From Synergistaceae bacterium (lineage in GTDB: Bacteria > Synergistota > Synergistia > Synergistales > Synergistaceae), in contig JAITAT010000217.1 in assembly GCA_031283975.1 (NCBI GenBank), positions 1 through 5,707 of the forward strand: DNA of 5,707 bases, given 5' to 3'. The notes beneath the pieces were generated by a model. It worked only from the letters and a program-made list of their open reading frames with translations. It did not search any database and had not been told where the DNA came from. Made by a program: the position numbers and the translations under genes. Positions within the stretch are counted from its first letter, which is position 1; the number at the start of each line of letters is the position of its first letter. Shown one piece after another: positions 1-5,707 of the stretch.

Positions 1-399
1 AGGCACATCGAGACGGAGTGGCAGTTGCCGCCCAAATATCAAGCCGAACTCGAAGAACTCCATTCCATGCAAAAGATATGGCGCACCCGCGAACCGATAC
101 CCTCCAAACAGCGCCTGCCTTTGTCGTCCGACCTGTCCGAGGCTATGAGCAGGATGAAACAAATGAAATCCATCTTCGCGGAAATGCCGCACATCGACTG
201 CGGAGCGTGCGGCAGACCCTCTTGCAAAGCCATGGCGGAAGACATCGTGAGGGAACAGGGTGAAATAACCGACTGCATATTCAAACTCCGCGAGGACATT
301 TCGTCGCTCGCGAGCCAGATACTTTCGCTGGCCGACGTCCAACCGCACACCATACAAAGAAAAAGACAGAACGGTGACAAACCTGGCTTCAGAATCTAA
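1..399 (+). CDS. 4Fe-4S cluster protein, C-terminal part (Fe-hydrogenase-like family), 5'-truncated
   Basis: The reading frame is open to the left edge, so only the last 132 residues are seen; a TTG at 25 exists but there is no reason to treat it as the start. Residues 67-92 (numbered from the edge) hold a Cys pattern C-x2-C-x4-C-x16-C (C67, C70, C75, C92) with the core IDCGACGRPSC. This is the signature of the small Fe-S domain (PF04060 type) that binds one [4Fe-4S] cluster. In anaerobes this domain often lies at the C-terminus of proteins with an iron-hydrogenase large-subunit-like region, and the DCIFKLRE stretch after the last Cys fits that group. A short helical segment and a basic, probably disordered tail follow. 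The catalytic or sensory part lies outside the window, so the full function cannot be assigned. The protein could instead belong to another electron-transfer family using the same cluster domain, such as RnfB-like or CO-dehydrogenase-associated proteins. The gene converges on the minus-strand operon. Confidence 0.72.
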   Translation, partial: RHIETEWQLPPKYQAELEELHSMQKIWRTREPIPSKQRLPLSSDLSEAMSRMKQMKSIFAEMPHIDCGACGRPSCKAMAEDIVREQGEITDCIFKLREDISSLASQILSLADVQPHTIQRKRQNGDKPGFRI

Positions 400-415
400 A
401 GCCGGGATTCTTGTA
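382..415 (+). terminator. Candidate intrinsic terminator of the Fe-S protein gene
   Basis: CCTGGCTT at 382-389 pairs with AAGCCGGG at 399-406, giving an 8-bp stem with one G-U wobble and a 9-base loop. The stem overlaps the stop codon at 397-399. The downstream tail ATTCTTGTAAT is only moderately T-rich, so termination may be weak. On the minus strand the wobble becomes an A-C mismatch, so the element favours the plus direction. Confidence 0.4.
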
Positions 416-499
416 ATAATCAGCGCGGATCGTGAGCGCCTGGGCGGCAGACAACAGACTGATTCTTGGGGAACTCACAACTTATGGGGGAGACGCGCC

Positions 500-527
500 G
501 GAAGAAACCGCCCGACACGGCCGTTTC
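500..527 (-). terminator. Candidate terminator hairpin downstream of the importer operon
   Basis: Read on the minus strand, GAAAC (527-523) pairs with GTTTC (508-504). Inside this are one G-G mismatch and a GCC/GGC inner stem around a short loop, and a TTC-rich tail follows. It lies about 25 bases past the stop codon of the second permease, where an operon terminator is expected. The tail has few consecutive T's, so the call is tentative. The same inverted repeat could act on the plus strand, where ATAAAATT follows it. Confidence 0.3.
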
Positions 528-551
528 ATAAAATTGACATTCAATCGCGCG

Positions 552-1481
552 TCAGTCGCGTTCCTCGCGGCGGAACGGGACACCGAGGGAAGCCGGAGCG
601 CCCGGCAGCGCGCCGGAGCGTTTGCGTATGGATATGAAGGTCAGGACGCAGAGCGTCGTGAGATACGGCAGCATCATGAGAAGCGGGGCGGGTACGCTGG
701 TTCCCGCCGCCTGAATTCTCATTTGCAGGGCGTCTATGCCGCCGAACAGGTAACAGCCCAGCATTCCCCTGAGAGGATGCCATATCCCGAATATGACGAG
801 GGCGACGGCAATCCATCCGCGGCCGGCGGTCATGCCTTCGACCCACATCTGCGCGTACACCACCGACAGATATCCCCCGGCAAGCCCGGACAGCCCGCCC
901 CCTAAGAGCGTATAAAAATACCTGGCCCGCCGCACCGAAAGACCCATGGCGTCTGCGGCTCTGGGATTCTCAACTATCGCTCTGAGGTTCATGCCGGGTC
1001 TCGTCCTGAATATGAAAAAACACATCGCGGCCACGAGGACGTATGACGCGTAAACCAGAACGTCGTGCCTGAAAAACACCGGCCCGATCAGCGGGATACT
1101 GCCCAAGACGGGAAATTTGAACGGCATGAGCCCTTTGATGGTCTCTCCTATGTGATTTCTCCCCAGCATGGCGCTCATTCCTCCCCCGAACAGGGACATG
1201 GCCAATCCGCTCACCACCTGATTCGCTCCTATAGTGACGCATAAAAACGCGTGAATTACCGTCACCAGCGCGCCTGAGAGGAAAGAAGCGGCCAAACCGA
1301 TAGCCGGATCGCCGGTGCTCTGAGTCACCGAAAAACCGGCGAAAGCGCCCAGAAGCATTATTCCTTCGAGGCCCAGGTTCATCACCCCGGAACGCTCCGT
1401 CAACATCTCCCCCGCGACGGAATAAAGCACCGGAGTCCCGCTTCGCACAGCCGCCGCGAGGATGGATATCAGCATATCCAT
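552..1481 (-). CDS. ABC transporter permease, second subunit of a BMP/nucleoside-type importer (YufQ/NupQ/RnsD-like)
   Basis: This is a 309-residue, strongly hydrophobic inner-membrane protein of the BPD_transp_2 permease family. Family features are SGVMNLGLEGIMLLGA at residues 31-46, GANQVVSGLAMSL at 85-97, ENPRAADAMGLSV at 171-183 (cytoplasmic loop expected to contact the ATPase), a glycine-rich membrane segment at 193-203, and GRGWIAVALVIFG at 220-232. About 8-10 membrane spans are likely. The frame runs open to 1787, but the protein matches its family only from ATG 1481. That start has AGAGG at 1489-1493, 7 bases upstream, and shares one base with the stop codon of the preceding permease (TGATG). 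A GTG at 1484 is a possible alternative that adds one residue. With the neighbouring permease it should form the heterodimeric channel of a purine-nucleoside-type importer. The substrate cannot be told from sequence. The arginine-rich C-terminal tail is cytoplasmic or disordered. Confidence 0.9.
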   Translation of the reverse strand: MDMLISILAAAVRSGTPVLYSVAGEMLTERSGVMNLGLEGIMLLGAFAGFSVTQSTGDPAIGLAASFLSGALVTVIHAFLCVTIGANQVVSGLAMSLFGGGMSAMLGRNHIGETIKGLMPFKFPVLGSIPLIGPVFFRHDVLVYASYVLVAAMCFFIFRTRPGMNLRAIVENPRAADAMGLSVRRARYFYTLLGGGLSGLAGGYLSVVYAQMWVEGMTAGRGWIAVALVIFGIWHPLRGMLGCYLFGGIDALQMRIQAAGTSVPAPLLMMLPYLTTLCVLTFISIRKRSGALPGAPASLGVPFRREERD

Positions 1482-2563
1482 CACTCGGCCTCTTTCGATC
1501 CCGCCGCGCGCGGGCCGCGCAGCCTGTAATCGCGGAATACTTCGCCGCCCAGCACGCAGAAAAGCATGAGGCCCTGGATCACCTGCACGCTCGACAGCGG
1601 CAGCGACATCACCACCTGGAGAGTCTCGCCTCCCACGAGAAGCATTCCCATGAGAAACGCGGTGAAAGGCAATGCCAGCACGTTCAAGCCCGACATCCAC
1701 GCCACAATCACGCCGGTGAAACCGTATCCCACGGAGAATCCGCGGCTCAGTCTGCCATGAAGCCCGGCTATCTCGCTCATTCCGCACAGTCCCGCGATTA
1801 CCCCGGAGACGAACATTGCCATAACGATATTTTTCGTTACGTCAATTCCGGCATATCTTGCCGCTCTGACATTTTCCCCGATTACCTTTATCTCGAATCC
1901 CCACTTTGAACGCCGCAGCACGAACCACGCGGCAACCGGCAGTACCAGAGCCAGAATGAGTCCTCCGTGCAGCCTAGTCCCCCCGAACGCCCATAATCTC
2001 GCGCTTGGCGGGAATGGAGCGGTCATGGGAAACCCCATGCTCATGGGGTCTTTCCACGCGCCGTAGAGCAAAAAATCCATCAGGCAGAGCGCAACGTAGT
2101 TCAACATCAGAGTCGATATTATCTCATTGACGCCCCATTTTCCCCTCAAAAATCCCGGTATCGCGCTCCATATTCCCCCGGCCGCCGCAGAAGCCAGCGA
2201 CATGCCGGCGATCATGGCGACGGAACCGCTTTCGGGACAATACCGCACGAACGCGACCGAAGCGAGCGCGCCCATGACGAGCTGCCCTTCCACTCCGATA
2301 TTCCACACCGCGGCCCTGAACGGCAGCACGCACGCGAGGGCGGATAGCGTTATAGGAATCGCTTTGACCACCGTCTCGCTGAAACCGTACCAACTGCCCA
2401 GAGAGCCGCGCAATATCTCATAATAGGCCGCAAAGGGATTGACATCCATGATTGCCATCAGTACTCCGCCGATGACAAGAGCGGCCGCCAGCGACAGGGC
2501 CGCGACAAGCGGACCCAAAATCGCGGGAGTTCTCGCTCTCGGCTCCAGACGCCAGACTCTCAT
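1481..2563 (-). CDS. ABC transporter permease, first subunit of a BMP/nucleoside-type importer (YufP/NupP/RnsC-like)
   Basis: This is a 360-residue polytopic membrane protein of the BPD_transp_2 family, the usual length for the longer permease of this importer class. A basic N-terminus (RVWRLEPRAR) precedes a first membrane span at about residues 14-39. Family motifs include the AAVWNIGVEGQLVMGALAS segment at 84-102, GVNEIISTLMLNYV at 144-157, the cytoplasmic loop GENVRAARYAGI at 229-240 that should couple to the ATPase, and GLCGMSEIAGLHGRLSRGFS at 258-277. The ATG at 2563 overlaps the ATPase stop codon as ATGA (4 bases), and no strong ribosome binding site is visible, so translation is probably coupled to that of the ATPase. 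Characterised relatives import purine nucleosides (B. subtilis YufNOPQ, S. mutans RnsBACD). The link to cobQ leaves another substrate open. Assignment to the family is firm; the substrate is not. Confidence 0.92.
   Translation of the reverse strand: MRVWRLEPRARTPAILGPLVAALSLAAALVIGGVLMAIMDVNPFAAYYEILRGSLGSWYGFSETVVKAIPITLSALACVLPFRAAVWNIGVEGQLVMGALASVAFVRYCPESGSVAMIAGMSLASAAAGGIWSAIPGFLRGKWGVNEIISTLMLNYVALCLMDFLLYGAWKDPMSMGFPMTAPFPPSARLWAFGGTRLHGGLILALVLPVAAWFVLRRSKWGFEIKVIGENVRAARYAGIDVTKNIVMAMFVSGVIAGLCGMSEIAGLHGRLSRGFSVGYGFTGVIVAWMSGLNVLALPFTAFLMGMLLVGGETLQVVMSLPLSSVQVIQGLMLFCVLGGEVFRDYRLRGPRAAGSKEAE
1489..1493 (-). promoter_or_regulatory. Ribosome binding site that decides the second permease start
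   Basis: AGAGG on the minus strand stands 7 bases before ATG 1481 but only 4 bases before the alternative GTG 1484, so the ATG is favoured. The site lies inside the end of the upstream permease gene, which is consistent with translational coupling. Confidence 0.6.
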
Positions 2564-4080
2564 ACCGCCATACCGGCCATCAGAAGCCCTATCCGTTCCC
2601 TGGAAAAATCGGAGGGGTTATCGGCAATGCCCATGATTCGCCCCTCAAATATGGTCATTATCCTGTCGGACATCTCGAAAAGATCATCGAGATCATCTGA
2701 TACGAAGAGTATCCCGGCGCCCCTGCCCCGCTCTTCCATCATGCGCTCCCGGACGAACCCGGCCGCGCCAACGTCGAGCCCCCATACCGGATGCATGGCG
2801 AGTATCACGGAGGGCTTGTCGGAGAGTTCGCGTGCAAGCATCAACTTTTGCAGGTTGCCGCCGGACAGCGCGCGGACGGGAGACTCCGCCGGAATGGTCT
2901 GAATGCTGTAAGCTTCCGCGAGAGAACGCGTGAGATCGTCCAGAAAATTCCAATCCAGCATGAATTTTCCGCGCGCCGCCGGTTTTCTCCAATATTTTTT
3001 GAGCGCTATGTTCTCCCGCATATTCATGTTGGGAACGAGTCCCGTGCGTGTGCGATCGACAGGTATGTAGCTCACCCCGCGCTCGATGAATTCCCGTGGC
3101 CCCATGCCCGCGACATTTTCGCCGCGCAGGATTATCTTGCCGGAATCCGGGCTGCGAAGGCCGGCGAGCGTCTCGCACAGTTCGTCCTGCGCGTTGCCGG
3201 CGACCCCGGCCACGCCGAGTATCTCACCTTCCTTCAGATCGAAAGAGACGCCGCGCAGAGATATCGCGCCGCGGTCGCCGCGCGCGGACAGATTTTCGCA
3301 CGACAGCACCGTCTGTCCAAACCTCGCGCGTTTTCTTCTCAAATTTTCAGGATTGTGCCCCATCATCATCCGAACCAGGGTTTCTTTCCGCGTCTCGCCG
3401 GATTTCACCGTGGCGGCGCGTTCTCCGCGCCGCAGGACGGTCATGCGGTCGGCTATGCTCAATACCTCCTCTATCTTATGAGATATGAGGACGATGCCGT
3501 GCCCAGCGGCGGTCATTCTGCGAAGCGTGGAGAAAAAATCGAGCGTCTCCCGCGGAGTCAGTACGGAGGTTGGTTCGTCCAGAATGAGGACTTTTGCCTC
3601 ACGGTAGAGCATTTTAAGCAGCTCGACGCGCTGGCGCTCGCCGATGGACAACGTCGAAACCTTGGCCCCGGGATCAACCGGCAGCGAGTAACGCTCCGAC
3701 AGCTCCGTAATCTTCGCCGTCACGTTTCGTTTGTCTATGACAAAAGGAACGCTGTCCATCCCGAGTATCATATTTTCCCAAACGGTAAAGGCCGGAATGA
3801 GCATGAAGTGCTGGTGAACCATTCCTATTCCCGAGGCGATGGCGTCCTTCGGCGACGCGAAACGCGCCTCTTGGCCCTCGATATATATCCTGCCCGCGTC
3901 GGGATTATAAATTCCGGCGAGGACGTTCATCAGCGTGGTTTTACCCGCTCCGTTTTCGCCCAGCAAGGCGTGCGTCTCGCCTCTTTCGAGCTCGAAATCG
4001 ACTCCCCTGTTGGCGTACTTGTCAAAAAAAATCTTATCTATGCCGCTCATCGTGACGAGCGGCGCCGACGATTCACTCAA
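2560..4080 (-). CDS. Double-domain ABC ATPase of a BMP/nucleoside-type importer (YufO/NupO/RnsA-like)
   Basis: This 506-residue fused ATPase has two nucleotide-binding halves, as in the sugar/nucleoside importer class (RbsA/MglA/YufO). The first half is canonical: Walker A GENGAGKT at 41-48, Q-loop Q90 in HQHFMLIP, signature LSIGE at 144-148, Walker B with catalytic glutamate VLILDE at 164-169, and switch H201. The second half keeps the signature LSGGNLQK (405-412) and GLDVGA (434-439). It has a degenerate Walker A (GVAGVAGNAQDE, 289-300) and lacks a catalytic glutamate (ILAMHPVWGLD), so only one site should hydrolyse ATP efficiently, as in relatives. The start chosen is TTG 4080, which overlaps the cobQ stop as TTGA and supplies the first beta strand (PLVTMSGIDKIF). 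ATG 4050 is possible but would cut that strand and has no visible ribosome binding site. The open frame continues upstream to 4554 but is only cobQ antiframe there. The protein should drive transport through the two following permeases. Confidence 0.93.
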   Translation of the reverse strand: MSESSAPLVTMSGIDKIFFDKYANRGVDFELERGETHALLGENGAGKTTLMNVLAGIYNPDAGRIYIEGQEARFASPKDAIASGIGMVHQHFMLIPAFTVWENMILGMDSVPFVIDKRNVTAKITELSERYSLPVDPGAKVSTLSIGERQRVELLKMLYREAKVLILDEPTSVLTPRETLDFFSTLRRMTAAGHGIVLISHKIEEVLSIADRMTVLRRGERAATVKSGETRKETLVRMMMGHNPENLRRKRARFGQTVLSCENLSARGDRGAISLRGVSFDLKEGEILGVAGVAGNAQDELCETLAGLRSPDSGKIILRGENVAGMGPREFIERGVSYIPVDRTRTGLVPNMNMRENIALKKYWRKPAARGKFMLDWNFLDDLTRSLAEAYSIQTIPAESPVRALSGGNLQKLMLARELSDKPSVILAMHPVWGLDVGAAGFVRERMMEERGRGAGILFVSDDLDDLFEMSDRIMTIFEGRIMGIADNPSDFSRERIGLLMAGMAV

Positions 4081-5579
4081 ATCTCTATTCCCGCGATCGC
4101 GGCCAGTTTTCCCGTGTCCAGGTGTTTTTCGATATGATCGGCCAGCCCGTCGAGCGCGCAGTCGATCTTTTTCCAATACGCCTGACGTTTTTCGCCGCCT
4201 GCCCCGCCGCGAAAAACCGACAAAAACCTCGCCCTGTACGCGTCGCTGGTGAAGAGCCCGTGTATATAACAGCCCTCCACGCGTTCGTCCTCGCTCCGCG
4301 CGCCTTCCGGCACGCCGTCGAGCGTCAGCATCGGTCTGTCCGTTCCGGGGCCGCGCGTAGATCCCATGTGTATCTCGTACCCGGTCACGTCGTCGCCGTG
4401 CCGCGTGCGCGCCGTAAAACGGCGCAGCGTTTTGCGCGGCTCCATGACTGTCGCTACGTCGAGCAGGCCAAGGCCGGGAACTGTCCTGGGCTCCGGGTTT
4501 TCCACGGCGCAAGGATCGGCGATCTCCCTGCCCAGCATCTGATATCCTCCGCACACGCCCAACACGCTGCCGCCCCTGCGAAGGTGCGCCGCGATATCGA
4601 CGTCCCAGCCCCGAGCCCTCAGAAAATCGAGATCGCCTATAGTCGATTTCGTACCGGGAATGATGACGATATCTCCGTCGCCCGGTATAGCCGAACCCGG
4701 CGGGACATAGGCGAGGTCCACGTCGTCCTCGGCGGCCAGAGGATCGAAGTCGTCGAAATTCGATATCCGCGACAGCGATAGGACATAGATTTTTATTTTA
4801 CCGTTCCTCCCGGAACAATCGCGCTTCCCTTGAGAGGGCGGGATCGCCGCGGTAATGGCCATCGAATCCTCGGCGGGGAATACGGACGCGTCCGCGAACC
4901 ATTGAAGCACGCCCATGCACTGGAGCCCGGTTCGGCTGTCAATGATATTTAGGGCCGGTTCCAGGACTTTGTAATCGCCGCGGAACTTGTTCATTATATA
5001 GCCGCGCAGCAGACGGCGCTCATCATCCGGAAGGAGATGCCACGACCCCACGACCGACGCCAGAGCCCCGCCGCGGTCTATATCAGCGACGAGCGCCACC
5101 GGAACGCGGGCTTCCACGGCGAAGCCCATATTCGATATATCGCCGTCGCGCAGATTCACTTCGGAGATGCTGCCAGCGCCCTCGACTATCACGAGGTCGG
5201 ATGCCGAACGCAGCCGGCCGAAGCTCTCCATAACGGACGGCATCAGGGTCTTTTTGTACGACAGATAATCGGCCGCGCTCATGGTGGCTCGCGCGTGGCC
5301 TTGAACCACAATCTGGCTCCCATTGTCGGATTCCGGTTTCAACAGGACCGGGTTCATGTCGGATACGGGTTCGGCGTCGCAGGCCCGGGCTTGAAGCGCC
5401 TGAGCGCGGCCTATTTCGCCGCCGTCGGCGGTTATGGCCGCGTTGTTCGACATATTCTGAGGCTTGAACGGCAATACGCGGAGCCCCCGCCGCGTAAAAT
5501 AACGGCACAGTCCCGCCGCTACGAGAGATTTTCCGGCATTTGAAGCGGTTCCCTGTATCATCAGCGCGCCTTTGTTCAA
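4077..5579 (-). CDS. cobQ: Cobyric acid synthase (glutamine-hydrolysing, CobQ/CbiP)
   Basis: This cytoplasmic 500-residue enzyme has the family's usual length and amidates side chains b, d, e and g of adenosylcobyrinic acid a,c-diamide using glutamine and ATP. An N-terminal dethiobiotin-synthetase-like ATPase domain covers about residues 4-235, with P-loop GTASNAGKS at 10-18, FKPQNMSNNA at 38-47 and the DIDRGGALASVVG strand-loop at 166-178. The RISNFDDFDPL linker follows at 271-281. The C-terminal class I-like glutamine amidotransferase domain has IIPGTKST at 306-313, the nucleophile C343 in GVCGGYQMLG, the GYEIHMGST motif at 400-408 and the active-site histidine H440 in YIHGLF. The start is TTG 5579, with GGAGG 8 bases upstream, and gives MNKGALMIQGTASN as in relatives. 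A GTG at 5594 would sit on top of that ribosome site. It is the first gene of the operon and overlaps the ATPase by 4 bases. No other corrin-pathway gene lies in the window. Confidence 0.96.
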   Translation of the reverse strand: MNKGALMIQGTASNAGKSLVAAGLCRYFTRRGLRVLPFKPQNMSNNAAITADGGEIGRAQALQARACDAEPVSDMNPVLLKPESDNGSQIVVQGHARATMSAADYLSYKKTLMPSVMESFGRLRSASDLVIVEGAGSISEVNLRDGDISNMGFAVEARVPVALVADIDRGGALASVVGSWHLLPDDERRLLRGYIMNKFRGDYKVLEPALNIIDSRTGLQCMGVLQWFADASVFPAEDSMAITAAIPPSQGKRDCSGRNGKIKIYVLSLSRISNFDDFDPLAAEDDVDLAYVPPGSAIPGDGDIVIIPGTKSTIGDLDFLRARGWDVDIAAHLRRGGSVLGVCGGYQMLGREIADPCAVENPEPRTVPGLGLLDVATVMEPRKTLRRFTARTRHGDDVTGYEIHMGSTRGPGTDRPMLTLDGVPEGARSEDERVEGCYIHGLFTSDAYRARFLSVFRGGAGGEKRQAYWKKIDCALDGLADHIEKHLDTGKLAAIAGIEI

Positions 5580-5587
5580 ATAATCCG

Positions 5588-5592
5588 CCTCC
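5588..5592 (-). promoter_or_regulatory. Ribosome binding site of cobQ
   Basis: A perfect GGAGG on the minus strand lies 8 bases before TTG 5579. It decides the start in favour of this TTG over the in-frame GTG at 5594, which overlaps the site and lacks a comparable one of its own. Confidence 0.75.
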
Positions 5593-5611
5593 ACCCGGTC
5601 GGTTCCGAAGC

Positions 5612-5654
5612 CCGTTGCTCATAGCCCGGTATGCGCCGCCCATTACAACGGCGC
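5612..5654 (-). repeat. Two overlapping, mutually exclusive inverted repeats in the cobQ leader
   Basis: Plus-strand CCGTTG (5612-5617) is the inverted copy of CAACGG (5646-5651), and GCGCCG (5633-5638) is the inverted copy of CGGCGC (5649-5654) with a 10-base loop. Both pairings use bases 5649-5651, so a transcript could form only one at a time. No Rho-independent T-run follows either one before cobQ. The element could be a leader structure affecting cobQ expression, or a chance product of GC-rich sequence. Confidence 0.3.
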
Positions 5655-5707
5655 CGATATCAAGTTTAACACATTTTTAAAATGGGAAAAAAAGAGATTT
5701 GATTTGA

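Larger units (their letters stand above)
5580..5707 (-). promoter_or_regulatory. Upstream region of the cobQ-importer operon with a weak promoter candidate
   Basis: These 128 bases hold no credible gene. The outer part (about 5655-5707) is markedly AT-rich compared with the genes, including a run of seven A's at 5687-5693 (T's on the minus strand). A possible extended -10 element on the minus strand, TGTTAAACT, lies at 5671-5663. The hexamer 17 bases upstream (TTTTTC) is a poor -35. No cobalamin-riboswitch B12 box (GCCACTG-like core) is seen on either strand here. The T-rich stretch could also be the tail of a terminator belonging to a gene beyond the window. Confidence 0.25.

Noticed and set aside
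432..905. Plus-strand 157-codon frame spanning the convergent gap and the end of the second permease
   Set aside because: Most of it is antisense to the permease gene, no ribosome site or domain is seen, and the composition is typical of an antisense shadow.
1482..1787. N-terminal extension of the second permease frame up to 1787
   Set aside because: It overlaps the conserved C-terminal part of the first permease in a different frame and is Arg/Gly-rich and not membrane-like. Family homology and a ribosome site both support ATG 1481.
2791..4137. Long plus-strand open frame of 448 codons opposite the ATPase gene
   Set aside because: It is antisense to a clearly conserved ABC ATPase, its translation is rich in Arg, His and Ala with no recognisable domain, and it is explained by GC-rich codon use on the opposite strand.
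4081..4554. N-terminal extension of the ATPase frame up to 4554
   Set aside because: The extension lies wholly inside cobQ in another frame, is low-complexity Arg-rich sequence, and ATPase homology begins only after TTG 4080.
5083..5643. Minus-strand 186-codon frame at the cobQ start
   Set aside because: It overlaps the conserved N-terminal domain of CobQ in another frame and encodes Arg/Gly-rich sequence without motifs.
1..5707. CRISPR arrays, tRNA or rRNA genes, insertion sequences and phage features
   Set aside because: Reading both strands showed no regularly spaced repeats, no transposase or integrase motifs and no tRNA-like cloverleaf. The window is filled by ordinary metabolic and transport genes.

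Overview
The window looks like chromosomal DNA from an anaerobic or fermentative bacterium with fairly high GC in its genes. Two things suggest this: the fragment at the left edge carries a cluster domain typical of anaerobe Fe-S/hydrogenase-like proteins, and an autonomous cobyric acid synthase sits beside a BMP-type (purine-nucleoside-like) ABC importer. Synergistota or a clostridial relative would fit, but that is a low-confidence inference from gene content. The sequence contains no taxonomic marker.

Layout. Positions 1-399 (+) are the C-terminal end of a 4Fe-4S protein whose start lies outside the window. Positions 400-551 form a short convergent intergenic gap with two candidate terminator hairpins, one for each transcription direction. 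Everything from 552 to 5579 is one minus-strand operon. Read in the direction of transcription it encodes cobyric acid synthase (CobQ/CbiP, 5579-4077), a double-domain sugar/nucleoside-type ABC ATPase (4080-2560), a first permease (2563-1481) and a second permease (1481-552). Each junction overlaps by 1-4 bases, so the four genes look transcribed together and translationally coupled. Positions 5580-5707 are an AT-rich upstream region with a strong ribosome binding site, two mutually exclusive inverted repeats and a weak promoter candidate.

How the genes fit together. CobQ amidates four side-chain carboxylates of adenosylcobyrinic acid a,c-diamide, a late step of B12 corrin-ring synthesis. The ATPase and the two permeases form the membrane core of an importer of the YufOPQ/NupOPQ, RnsACD and BmpEFG-like class, which normally takes up nucleosides with a BMP lipoprotein as the binding component. 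No BMP gene lies in the window, and cobQ occupies the position just upstream of the ATPase where a binding-protein gene might be expected.

The main point of interest is this coupling of a corrin amidase to a nucleoside-class importer. It may indicate uptake of a B12-related nucleoside or precursor, or it may be a chance operon. The sequence alone cannot decide. No obviously new class of system was found.
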